In this document: positions 1-6,577 of the stretch, in pieces
Layout of the letters: every line of letters begins with the position of its first letter
How positions within the stretch are numbered: position 1 is the first letter of the stretch
DNA from: Methanosuratincolales archaeon
Lineage (GTDB): Archaea > Thermoproteota > Methanomethylicia > Methanomethylicales > Methanomethylicaceae
Assembly (NCBI GenBank): GCA_014361445.1
Contig: JACIVQ010000013.1
Span: forward strand, 1-32,672
Direction: 5' to 3'
Length of the DNA: 32,672 nucleotides
The notes under the pieces: model-generated
The model's input: the letters and a program-made list of their open reading frames with translations, nothing else
The model's database searches: none
Told to the model about the DNA's origin: nothing
Made by a program: the position numbers and the translations under genes

Positions 1-1205
1 TAATCCCATGTTATTATCAATAAGTCTCTACAGTTTAATTGTTCACTAGCCTTGATCATGGCTCTTATCTCCCTCTTCTCAATTTCATCTCTACCTGAGG
101 CATAAGTTACTTGGATCAATTGTTTAGCATTTGTCCCCTCTTTCATCACAAAATCTACCTCGTTTTGTTGATAGTCCCTCCAATAGTAGATATCTGCTCC
201 CTTTAGCCAGTAACTACGTCTTCTCAATAGCTCTATCGCTACCAAATCTTCCATAATTCTACCAAAATCTTCTCTAAATCCTACTGAAACCGTTTTTATT
301 ATTCCTGTATCTATGCAGTAAATCTTCTTCGGGCTCATTTCTATCTCCCTTGGCTTAAAAGACAGCTTGTTAATGTAAAAGATCAAATAAGATTCGTTTA
401 GGTAGGAGAGGTAGTTCTTTGCTGTATGATCACTCCTTAGTCCAAATTGCTTCTTTAAACTGTTATAAGTGACCTGCCTCCCAAAATTGCTCAGGGCGGT
501 CAAAGCAATCTCCCTAAAAGTAGTTTTATATGCAATGTTGTATCTGAAAATGATGTCCTTTTCTATAATATCATTGTAGAGTTGTCTGAGATAAATTCTC
601 GGATTCTCCTTTTCTACTACAACCTCCGGAAAACCCCCTCTCTCTATGTAATTCAAGAGTTCATGCTTGACAAGACTAATCCCCCTTGTCGTTTCAAGAT
701 CCTCGTTAAAGCCCACAGATTTTAGATACTCTCTGAAACTGAATGGAAAGACCTCTATTGGAATATGTCTGCCCGTGAGGTGTGTTGATAGCTCTCTACT
801 CAACAACTTTGCACTACTACCTGTGATGAAAACGTTATATCCACTTCTTTGAAGTTTGTTTACAAATAACTCCCAATCCTCAAGGTTTTGTATCTCGTCT
901 AAAAAAATTACCTTTAAATTTCTTCCATAAATCTCTATCAAAGATGAAAGAACGTCTTCAGCCAAGGCATTCAAAAGTATCGGCTCATCAAAATTTACAT
1001 AACCAAAATCCGAGTCTTTCAGGAGCGAATATGTAAGAAAGGACTTGCCCGACCTTCTAATGCCTGTTGTGACCTTTACAAGGTTACTACCCATAACCTC
1101 TTTGAGCTTGGACAAAACCTCCCTCTCAATGACCTTAGTTCTTTTAAACTTCTCTTCCAATTCTAGTCTCTGGTCCTGAAGTACACGTTTAATTCTCTGA
1201 GACAT
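1..1205 (-). CDS. AAA ATPase with C-terminal DUF4143-type domain, partial at window edge
   Basis: About 401 codons read on the minus strand from an ATG at 1205 and run off the window at position 1, so the C-terminus is missing. The protein begins MSQRIKRVLQ. It carries a P-loop (TGIRRSGKS) and a Walker B segment (KVIFLDEIQ), and near the end a nuclease-like segment (YYWRDYQQNEVDFVMK). This order is that of the archaeal/bacterial ATPase family with a C-terminal DUF4143 domain, often found singly in archaeal genomes and of unclear function. The last complete codons read LLIITWD; in this family a Tyr usually follows, and the next two bases (TA) allow it. The start lies about 25 bases from a TATA box at 1225-1236, so the mRNA is probably leaderless. 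The family call is firm; the cellular role is unknown. Confidence 0.85.
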   Translation of the reverse strand, partial: MSQRIKRVLQDQRLELEEKFKRTKVIEREVLSKLKEVMGSNLVKVTTGIRRSGKSFLTYSLLKDSDFGYVNFDEPILLNALAEDVLSSLIEIYGRNLKVIFLDEIQNLEDWELFVNKLQRSGYNVFITGSSAKLLSRELSTHLTGRHIPIEVFPFSFREYLKSVGFNEDLETTRGISLVKHELLNYIERGGFPEVVVEKENPRIYLRQLYNDIIEKDIIFRYNIAYKTTFREIALTALSNFGRQVTYNSLKKQFGLRSDHTAKNYLSYLNESYLIFYINKLSFKPREIEMSPKKIYCIDTGIIKTVSVGFREDFGRIMEDLVAIELLRRRSYWLKGADIYYWRDYQQNEVDFVMKEGTNAKQLIQVTYASGRDEIEKREIRAMIKASEQLNCRDLLIITWD

Positions 1206-1217
1206 ATTGATTGTTAA

Positions 1218-1243
1218 TGCGAACTTTTATATAAATGTTCGCA
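1218..1243 (-). promoter_or_regulatory. TATA box inside a perfect 7-bp inverted repeat, upstream of the ATPase gene
   Basis: TGCGAAC (1218-1224) and GTTCGCA (1237-1243) are perfect inverted repeats around a 12-base A/T core that reads atttatataaaa on the minus strand. The core centre is about 25 bases from the ATG at 1205, which places the predicted transcription start at the start codon. A palindrome over the TATA box is a natural operator for a repressor that blocks TBP/TFB. The repressor is not identified. Confidence 0.6.
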
Positions 1244-1326
1244 GTATCAATTTCAGGGTTGGCTATCCTCTCCGACTCAATAAGCTTCAAAGTATGGGAA
1301 GTAGTCCTTGATAAACATACGTAGTC

Positions 1327-1410
1327 CTAATAATTCACCAACCTTTGGCTCCTCTGGTGTTCATTGTGGCCTCCATAATCCTCTTCCCCCTTCTTGCTCG
1401 GCCCTTTCAT
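1327..1410 (-). CDS. possible 27-aa peptide overlapping the preceding small ORF
   Basis: The frame starts with ATG at 1410, overlapping the TGA of the upstream small ORF, and ends with TAG at 1327-1329. The peptide is highly polar (begins MKGPSKKGEEDYGG). Nothing identifies it; only the ATGA overlap makes it worth recording. Confidence 0.15.
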   Translation of the reverse strand: MKGPSKKGEEDYGGHNEHQRSQRLVNY

Positions 1411-1550
1411 GACGAGCCCCCGGGGGTAATGCGTTTTTGTTTTTTATTCATTTTTTCCAGCATTTTTTTAAATTTCGCCCAATTTGAGCCTTCTCGTACC
1501 GTCCGCGCCAAAAGGTCCGCTTGCACCTGCGCGAGCTTTTGATTAATCAT
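1407..1550 (-). CDS. possible small basic helical protein (47 aa)
   Basis: An ATG at 1550 opens a 47-residue frame beginning MINQKLAQVQADLLARTVRE and ending in a Lys-rich segment and GGSS. The frame stays open upstream to a TTG at 1586 (adding MTLKWLELRYLN), which would give a 59-residue, mostly helical, basic peptide. The amphipathic, coding-like composition is the main argument. The stop TGA overlaps the ATG of a second tiny ORF (TCATGA), a common arrangement for translational coupling. No family was recognised and the region is otherwise intergenic, so this could be chance or the residue of a decayed gene. Confidence 0.3.
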   Translation of the reverse strand: MINQKLAQVQADLLARTVREGSNWAKFKKMLEKMNKKQKRITPGGSS

Positions 1551-1627
1551 GTTCAAGTATCTCAACTCCAGCCATTTGAGCGTCAAATTGTGTGGTCAGA
1601 TGGAGTTTGTGGCTGAAAGTTAGCCGA

Positions 1628-1643
1628 ACAAAAAATTTAAAGC
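1628..1643 (+). promoter_or_regulatory. TATA-like element for the VIT1-like gene
   Basis: An A-rich BRE-like stretch runs into aaaaatttaaag. It lies about 40 bases before the TTG start at 1678, predicting a transcription start near 1660 and a leader of under 20 bases. The element is nearly symmetric and could also serve the minus strand. Confidence 0.4.
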
Positions 1644-1677
1644 CTCATACCTTACTCACTTAATGGGGTTTCTGTAG

Positions 1678-2520
1678 TTGACTTTTGAGGTCGGTGAGAC
1701 GCGCGACATTATACGGATCCTTGTACTACTCAGCGTGAAGAAGGACTGCGAGTGTGAACCAGAGCCTCTCAGGAAGAAGATTGAACACTTCATTGGTTGT
1801 CCGAGGTGTGTGGAGCCCGAAGAGTTCGAACATGCGTTAAAGGACCTTTCCAACGATGGTCTAATAAAGAGGAGCGATGGGAAGATCGTCCTTACCGAGA
1901 AGGGCTACTACCTTAGCGAGGAGCTGAAGAACCTCCTATTCAAAGATGAGCCAGTACTTGAGGTGGTGGCCGGTCTCACCGATGGCTCCATAACCGCCCT
2001 AATAGTCACCCTTTCCACTTTCCTCGCTGGGCTGAGCTCCGGCCTGACAGTATTCACGGCAGCCCTCACCCTCTCAGCCGTATCGATGACCAACTTCTCC
2101 AGCTTTATACTCGGTGGGAAAACTGAGGACCTGGCCGACCTCATATCGCTGAAGAACCTAATGGAATACAGCGTTAACGGTATTGAGGATGGCAAGGAGC
2201 GGGACAAGTCGTTAATGCTTCTGAAGAGCCTCTTCTCGGTCCTAAAAAAGGAGATAAGTAAGTCCAACCTCTTCTCCGCAATCCTCTGCGGCGTCACTAC
2301 CTTCCTGTCGGGCATCGTTCCCATCTCTCTGTTCGTCCTATTACCCCCGCCCTTCGGCATAATTGCATCCCTAGTTTTCGTTGGGATTGTTGTTGGCATA
2401 TTCTTGGCTCGCTACAGGTCAAAGAAGATGAAGGTCCGCTGGCGCGTCACACTTGTCGAGACCGTGGTCCTCGTAATGATCTCGGTAGTAATTGCCCTGC
2501 TAGTTGGAGGCGTCGCATGA
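1678..2520 (+). CDS. winged-helix domain fused to a VIT1/CCC1-like membrane protein
   Basis: The 280-residue protein has two parts. Residues 1-85 resemble a winged-helix/MarR-like fold (LKDLSNDGLIKRSDGKIVLT is a recognition-helix-plus-wing pattern) and carry a CxC...CxxC set (C24, C26, C41, C44) that could bind a metal. Residues 95-280 are a membrane domain with about five hydrophobic segments. The AGLTDGSITALIVTLSTFLA and LSAVSMTNFSSFILGGKTED segments resemble the DGL...SM.EYLS pattern of the VIT1/CCC1 iron/manganese transporter family. The start is TTG at 1678, because an in-frame TAG precedes it directly. The C-terminal family call is fairly good and the N-terminal call moderate. Metal sensing by the cysteines is inference. 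Confidence 0.7.
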   Translation: MTFEVGETRDIIRILVLLSVKKDCECEPEPLRKKIEHFIGCPRCVEPEEFEHALKDLSNDGLIKRSDGKIVLTEKGYYLSEELKNLLFKDEPVLEVVAGLTDGSITALIVTLSTFLAGLSSGLTVFTAALTLSAVSMTNFSSFILGGKTEDLADLISLKNLMEYSVNGIEDGKERDKSLMLLKSLFSVLKKEISKSNLFSAILCGVTTFLSGIVPISLFVLLPPPFGIIASLVFVGIVVGIFLARYRSKKMKVRWRVTLVETVVLVMISVVIALLVGGVA

Positions 2521-2563
2521 ACTTTTACATCTGGGCGCCGTTACCAAAAATATCGTAGCATTG

Positions 2564-2572
2564 CATAAATAT
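2564..2572 (+). promoter_or_regulatory. TATA box for the aminopeptidase gene
   Basis: cataaatat predicts transcription from about 2594, which would favour the in-frame ATG at 2604 over the one at 2586. A second A/T tract at 2546-2555 would instead allow 2586. Confidence 0.35.
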
Positions 2573-2585
2573 CCTGCGAGCCAAT

Positions 2586-3608
2586 ATGGGTACTGTGGTC
2601 TCAATGGATGCTTCAGAATCTTCAAAAAACGCCCTCCAGCACGTCTTGGGTGCTGTGGAAGGGGAGAGACTAGTGGTTATATGTGACAATTCTGCACTAA
2701 AAGTCGGTGAAGCATTCATAGAGGGCGCCCTCAAACTAGGTCTTTGGACTCGCTTGCTTGAGCTGGATGCCGGTCCAGGGGTTCGCCTCACCGTTCCAAT
2801 GGAGATATACAACCTTGTCTCCAGCAGAGCTGCAGACATCTTCATCACAATATTCCGCGAGAGTGAGAAGGAGACTCCATTCAGGGTTAAGATAATCAAC
2901 CTGATAACCAGGTACCGAAGGTACCGCCTCGGTCACTGCCCTGGGATAACCTTTGATATGCTGACTGAAGGTGCCCTAGCACTCTCGTCGGAAGAACATA
3001 AGGATCTACAAGAGTCCGCCCAGAGGCTTCTTATGCGCCTCACGGGCGCCCAGGAGATCCGCGTCACCAACCCGTCAGGCACAGACATCTCATTCTCCGT
3101 CTCTGGTAGACCCTTCTTCACTGACACTTGCTTTGACTGGAAGACCTTCAAGTGGCTGAACCTCCCGACAGGCGAGGTTATTGCCGGTCCCGTCGAGTCC
3201 TCACTAAATGGCACTTTAGTCTGTGACTTGGCAGTCGGGGGCATCGGACCAATCGAATCTCCAATAACGATAAGGGCTAAGGGTGGCAGGGCAGTTGAGA
3301 TAAGCTCGAATGACGATCTCCTCAAAAGAAGGGTCGAGGCAGCTCTGAGCGTTGATGAAATGGCAAGATATGTAGGCGAGTTTGCCTTCGGTCTGAACAA
3401 AAAAGCGCGCATCCACGCCAACTTCCTGGAGGCAGAAAAGGTCTACAAGACCGTCCACATCGCCTTCGGTCATAACTCTGACTACCCAGGCGGGATGAAC
3501 AACTCCGCCACGCACATGGACTTTCTCATATCGTCCCCAACAGTCGAGGTAATGCTTCAATCAGGCGATCGCTTCACAATTATGGAAAATGGAGATCTTT
3601 TAATTTAA
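2586..3608 (+). CDS. M29-type (aminopeptidase T-like) metallopeptidase
   Basis: The 340-residue protein is predicted to remove N-terminal residues from peptides, using a two-metal centre in the cytoplasm. Candidate metal ligands follow the M29 order: E197 (PTGEV), E265 (YVGEFAFG), H296 (AFGHNSDYPGG) and H310/D312 (ATHMDF). The segment NLPTGEVIAGPVESSLNGTL is characteristic of the COG2309 leucyl aminopeptidase group. Length matches archaeal members (320-370 aa). Two in-frame ATGs (2586, 2604) are possible starts; the TATA position slightly favours 2604. Substrate preference cannot be read from sequence, and many archaeal members remain uncharacterised. Confidence 0.8.
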   Translation: MGTVVSMDASESSKNALQHVLGAVEGERLVVICDNSALKVGEAFIEGALKLGLWTRLLELDAGPGVRLTVPMEIYNLVSSRAADIFITIFRESEKETPFRVKIINLITRYRRYRLGHCPGITFDMLTEGALALSSEEHKDLQESAQRLLMRLTGAQEIRVTNPSGTDISFSVSGRPFFTDTCFDWKTFKWLNLPTGEVIAGPVESSLNGTLVCDLAVGGIGPIESPITIRAKGGRAVEISSNDDLLKRRVEAALSVDEMARYVGEFAFGLNKKARIHANFLEAEKVYKTVHIAFGHNSDYPGGMNNSATHMDFLISSPTVEVMLQSGDRFTIMENGDLLI

Positions 3609-3695
3609 CACCGTTCAAAACTGGGCATGAGTGAATCATGGAGGCTGAATAGCCGAGACTCCCTTTCTCATTCTTGGAACGTTCCATTTTCCATC

Positions 3696-3902
3696 CTATA
3701 TCATACTAATTTTTTTGGCAAAATCTTTCCACTGTTCGTCAACCTCTTTCTCCAGCGACTCTACATCATCGTCTGTGAGGTGTCCGAAACGCCCTTGTAT
3801 CGAGAGATAATCTCTAAGAGGCCTCCTCTTGCTTTTTTCTATTAGCCCCTTTGAAGGTCCCGTCAGGTTGTACCTTCCATCAATCCACTCATAAAGGGCA
3901 CA
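3696..3902 (-). pseudogene. remnant: C-terminus of a 2-oxoacid:ferredoxin oxidoreductase beta subunit (PorB-like)
   Basis: Read on the minus strand, an open frame ends at TAG (3696-3698) and contains LYEWIDGRYNLTGPSKG followed by RRPLRDYLSIQGRFGHL and a charged tail with EKEVDEQW. This matches the known C-terminal pattern of archaeal pyruvate/2-oxoacid:ferredoxin oxidoreductase beta subunits: an LYE..dG.Y.LT segment, then P..EYL.LQGRFRHL, then an EVDe.W helix. The rest of the roughly 300-residue gene is absent. Around 3897-3902 the sequence passes into tnpB on the other strand. The fragment is therefore a decayed gene end left by a deletion or insertion event involving the transposon. It has no start and is not expected to make protein. 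Confidence 0.7.
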
Positions 3903-4678
3903 TCGAGATCCCTTTTAAAGTTCATGAGCATGCAGAGAAGTTCAGGGATTGGAAAGTTAAGGGATCAAGGCTGGTAAAGATGGAGGGCGAGTACTACATC
4001 CACGTAACCTTCAGGAAGATCTTTGAAGCAAAGGATCCTGAAGGAGTTCTTGGTATAGATGTGAATGAGAGGAGCATAGATCTAGCCGTAGTTAAGCCCG
4101 AGAAAGTCAAATTCATAAAGGTAGACATAAGCGAGGCGAAGTACATAAGGGATAGGTACTTCAAGAAGAGGAGGAGCATCCAGAGCAATACATCAGGTAG
4201 TAAAAGGGCAAGGCTTCTATCAAAGTACTCTGGGAGGGAGAAGAGGCGCATCAACGCTATACTCCATAAGGCATCAAAGATAATATCCGAAATCGTAAAC
4301 GAAGAGAAGGTAATACCAGTGATGGAGAGGCTGATAAATATCAGAGAGAAGATAAGGTACGGCAGGGTAATGAATAGAAGGCTCCACAGCATCCCATTCA
4401 GAAAGGTACAGGAGTACATCTCGTACAAGTCCATGGAGTATGGGTTCGAGCGCGAGTTTGTTAAAGCAAAGAACACCTCTAAGAAGTGCCCGATATGTGG
4501 CGAAATCAATAAGCCGAATGGGCATGTCTTCAAATGCAAAAAATGCGGGTTCCAAGCTGATAGGCACATAGTAGCAGCTTGGAACATAGCTGTAAAACTC
4601 CCGATGTGCCGTCCTTTACCGTTGGCGGCGAAGGCCTTCAATGAACCTCTAATAATAGAGGTGAGGGGGAAGGGATGA
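3851..4678 (+). CDS. tnpB: IS605 OrfB/TnpB-type protein, N-terminally truncated (probable pseudogene)
   Basis: The open frame of 275 codons keeps the TnpB catalytic half: D70 (GIDVNERSIDLA), E159 (VIPVMERL), a zinc ribbon C213/C216/C229/C232 (CPICG...CKKCG) and D237 (ADRHIVAAWNIA), the RuvC DED triad. Intact archaeal TnpBs have 370-420 residues, so about 120-140 residues of the N-terminal RNA/DNA-binding region are missing. The first ~16 codons from the TTG at 3851 are only the antisense of the PorB remnant; true homology begins near GHIEIPFKVHEHAEKF (about 3897). Because the guide-RNA-binding half is lost, an active nuclease is unlikely. No TnpA and no clear terminal hairpin were found nearby. 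Confidence 0.8.
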   Translation: MKVPSGCTFHQSTHKGHIEIPFKVHEHAEKFRDWKVKGSRLVKMEGEYYIHVTFRKIFEAKDPEGVLGIDVNERSIDLAVVKPEKVKFIKVDISEAKYIRDRYFKKRRSIQSNTSGSKRARLLSKYSGREKRRINAILHKASKIISEIVNEEKVIPVMERLINIREKIRYGRVMNRRLHSIPFRKVQEYISYKSMEYGFEREFVKAKNTSKKCPICGEINKPNGHVFKCKKCGFQADRHIVAAWNIAVKLPMCRPLPLAAKAFNEPLIIEVRGKG

Positions 4679-4766
4679 AGGTCTATGAGTCCCACAACGG
4701 TTAAATAATAATGCTGAAGCATCTTATCCTGCCCAAATAGGGCTGAGGGCCTAGGTGGCCCGGGTA

Positions 4767-4791
4767 AGGTAGCCAAATTGCTACCCCCGAA
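4767..4791 (+). other. tRNA-His intron 1, non-canonical position 9/10 (25 nt)
   Basis: A complete bulge-helix-bulge is visible. The inner helix is GGTAGC/GCTACC with a 6-base loop. The central 4-bp helix is CGGG (4761-4764)/CCCG (4786-4789). The 3-base bulges are TAA (4765-4767) and AAG (4790-4792), and a short outer helix follows. Cutting after the second base of each bulge joins A9 to G10 and restores a normal D arm. This is the geometry recognised by the archaeal splicing endonuclease. Confidence 0.85.
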
Positions 4792-4819
4792 GGGTAGTGG
4801 TTATCCCGGGGGCCTGTGG

Positions 4820-4834
4820 AGCCCTTCCGCGGAA
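4820..4834 (+). other. tRNA-His intron 2, canonical position 37/38 (15 nt)
   Basis: The 15-base intron follows G37. Loop bases CTGT (4814-4817) can pair with GCGG (4829-4832), with two G-U pairs, as the 4-bp central helix. The 3-base bulges are GGA and AAA, and the outer helix is the anticodon stem. The inner part is only an 8-base loop, so this is a relaxed motif. A direct AGCCC repeat makes the exact cut ambiguous from the product alone; the bulges favour this register. Confidence 0.8.
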
Positions 4835-5005
4835 AGCCCCAGCTCGCGGGTTCGATCCCCGCCCCGGGCCCTCAAAGAAAATTCTAGGCATTAAAATTCG
4901 ACCAGTCAGTCTAAGAATCGACATTGCTGGCAGGACGCCCCTCAGATAGAGTAGGGCTATTCCACAAATTCTATCAACCATGAAGGTAAATGCGTGGAAT
5001 GATGG

Positions 5006-5377
5006 CTAGTCTCCTGCCTTAAAGAACAGCCAAGAATCCTTTCCTCCCTTATTGAACTTTAACAGCACATATCTCCCCCTCAGGATCTTGCCGTTAATCG
5101 AGATCTCTAACTTGTCCTCGCTCCTCTCCAGTATAGAGTAAACGCCGCGGTCCCATATCTTCACGGTGCCTGCCCCGTAGCTCCCCTCTGGTATCTCTCC
5201 CTCAAAGTCCTTGTACTCGATGGGGTGATCCTCGACCCTTATGGCGAGCCTCTTCACCCCTCTCTCCTTTGGGGGCTCCTTTGGCACCGCCCAACTCGCC
5301 AGAACGCCGTCAAGCTCCAGCCTTAGGTCCCAGTGCAACTTCTTTGCTTTGTGCTCATGCACAACGAAATCTGGCAT
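5006..5377 (-). CDS. stand-alone LigD-type 3'-phosphoesterase (PE) domain protein
   Basis: The 123-residue protein is almost entirely the PE domain found at the N-terminus of bacterial LigD, which removes 3'-phosphates and terminal ribonucleotides during end repair. The signature FVVHEHKAKKLHWDLRLELD, then LASWAVPK, DHPIEYKDFEGEIPEGSYGAG and a final DSWLFFKAGD, covers the metal-binding His/Asp/Arg residues of the family. Single-domain PE proteins are known in archaea, including a Korarchaeum protein with a solved structure. The ATG at 5377 follows an SD-like GAGAGGAG sequence lying at the end of the upstream DUF362 gene, with a gap of only 10 bases, so the two are probably one transcript. No ligase or Ku gene lies in the window. 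Confidence 0.9.
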   Translation of the reverse strand: MPDFVVHEHKAKKLHWDLRLELDGVLASWAVPKEPPKERGVKRLAIRVEDHPIEYKDFEGEIPEGSYGAGTVKIWDRGVYSILERSEDKLEISINGKILRGRYVLLKFNKGGKDSWLFFKAGD

Positions 5378-5387
5378 AGGACTCCTC

Positions 5388-6479
5388 TCAGACCTCGACG
5401 AGCCTGTAAGCAGACCTGCCCGCGCCCAGGGCCTCCATCGCCTTGATCTGTATCGTACTGTCCGTGCCGTTCAATTTTCCAAGCGGGTCTGGAGGGGAGG
5501 CTTTGACTCCAGGGATAATGGGGCTTGCGTCTATGAGGTCCAGGGAAGCCCTATCTATGGCAACCGGGTCTTTTGATGCCAATACGCCTATGTTATGGGT
5601 AATTATATTTCCAGCCGGCGCCGCACAATCGCAGAGCACGGTCACGTCCATCACAAAATTTAGAAAAACCTTAGGTTTGTCTGACAGTGCTCTCATAACA
5701 CCTGCCGCCGCATGTGCCAAGGCTATCTGGAACCTCTCCTTCCCGTCCTCCAGGAGTTCTATGGCGTCCTGGTCGCATGTAAACATACATGTATTGCAGT
5801 AGACACACTTTTCCTCGTCCCTCACAGGGTGTCCCCCATCCATAATCATGGCTGAAAACCTGCAGGCCTTCACACACTCACCGCAGCCCGTGCACCTCTC
5901 ATATTTGATGACTAGTCCGTGAGCTGCATGCTGCTCTCTCTTCCCCTTTTTGGTAGTGCACCCCATTCCAAGGTGTTTTATGGCACCTCCAAAGCCCGAG
6001 AGGAGGTGTCCTTTGACATGACTCAAAACTACCAGCGCGTCTGACTCTGCTATGCTCCTTGCTACACTTATTTTCTTTATTCGGCACTCACTGTATGCCC
6101 TTTCAATTGCAACCTCAACCCCATCCTCTCCAAAGGGTCCGTCCGCCACCACAATCGGGCATCCAAGCCCATCCTCGGTGAAGCCGTTGAATCTGGCGGT
6201 CTCCATTACCTCTTCCGCGTTGCTCCTGAATCCAGTGGGGTAGAGCGCCGTTGTCTCGGTCACAAAAGGGCTTGCTTTGATTCCTTTTAGAAAATCCACA
6301 ACCCTCCTCACAAACGCAGGTCTAAGATAAGTGTAGTTTCCTCTCTCTCCGAAATGGACCTTGACTGCCACCCTCTCCCCTGCTTTGATGTCTTCAGCTG
6401 CTGCGCTCAGTAGTAAATCGATCCCCTTCAAAGCGTCCCTCCACTTCCTCAAGTCCAGGAAGTAAACCTCTGAGACCAT
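5388..6479 (-). CDS. DUF362 protein with two [4Fe-4S] ferredoxin motifs
   Basis: The 363-residue protein has a DUF362 body (KVHFGERGNYTYLRP, SHVKGHLLSGFGGAIKHLGMG) with a bacterial-type ferredoxin insert. The two clusters are ligated by C196/C199/C202/C206 and C225/C228/C231/C235, each in CxxCxxCxxxC spacing. After the insert the DUF362 fold resumes (NIGVLASKDPVAIDRASLDL). This family is widespread in archaea and anaerobes and is presumed to transfer electrons or assist iron-sulfur handling, with no general function established. The ATG at 6479 faces the corA promoter across a 98-base divergent spacer. It is probably the first gene of a two-gene unit with the phosphoesterase, a pairing whose meaning is unknown. 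Confidence 0.88.
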   Translation of the reverse strand: MVSEVYFLDLRKWRDALKGIDLLLSAAAEDIKAGERVAVKVHFGERGNYTYLRPAFVRRVVDFLKGIKASPFVTETTALYPTGFRSNAEEVMETARFNGFTEDGLGCPIVVADGPFGEDGVEVAIERAYSECRIKKISVARSIAESDALVVLSHVKGHLLSGFGGAIKHLGMGCTTKKGKREQHAAHGLVIKYERCTGCGECVKACRFSAMIMDGGHPVRDEEKCVYCNTCMFTCDQDAIELLEDGKERFQIALAHAAAGVMRALSDKPKVFLNFVMDVTVLCDCAAPAGNIITHNIGVLASKDPVAIDRASLDLIDASPIIPGVKASPPDPLGKLNGTDSTIQIKAMEALGAGRSAYRLVEV

Positions 6480-6536
6480 GGAGACCTCCCTTCTAATCTG
6501 TCCCTTCTCTAATAAAAGAACACTATCTATGCACTT

Positions 6537-6548
6537 CCTTTATAAATA
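6537..6548 (+). promoter_or_regulatory. TATA box for corA
   Basis: ctttataaata is centred about 34 bases before the ATG at 6578 and predicts a start near 6570 with a short leader. Confidence 0.5.
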
Positions 6549-6577
6549 CCCTGACCTTTAAAATCCTACTGATTGAT

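Larger units (their letters stand above)
1206..1677. other. 472-bp mostly non-coding region between divergent genes
   Basis: The region holds the ATPase promoter palindrome (1218-1243), a T-rich stretch at about 1434-1471, and an A/T-rich TATA-like tract at 1630-1642 serving the VIT1-like gene. On the minus strand there are two small, weakly supported ORFs at 1407-1550 and 1327-1410. No RNA gene or repeat array was recognised. Confidence 0.5.
4757..4870 (+). tRNA. tRNA-His(GTG) with two introns
   Basis: The 7-bp acceptor stem is GCCCGGG (4758-4764) with CCCGGGC (4863-4869). G4757 supplies the encoded extra G-1, facing discriminator C4870, the identity pair of tRNA-His. The T arm is GCGGG / TTCGATC / CCCGC (4846-4862). 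After removal of the two introns, the D arm is GGGTAGTGGTTATCCC (4792-4807). The anticodon stem is GGGGC (4809-4813) with GCCCC (4836-4840), and the loop is CTGTGGA with anticodon GTG (4816-4818). The variable loop is AGCTC. No CCA is encoded. The unspliced D-arm and anticodon regions do not fold as a tRNA, which is why the introns are needed. Confidence 0.9.

Noticed and set aside
1345-1542. 65-codon plus-strand ORF in the first intergenic region
   Set aside because: Low-complexity Phe-rich translation over T-rich DNA, no promoter or SD; the opposite strand reads more like protein.
4679-4740. Right terminal hairpin for the truncated tnpB
   Set aside because: Only a partial match (cccac...cggttaaa) to the hairpin of the second element; no stable stem with a TTTA loop.
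4781-4981. 66-codon minus-strand ORF
   Set aside because: It is antisense to the tRNA-His gene and owes its length to GC-rich tRNA sequence.
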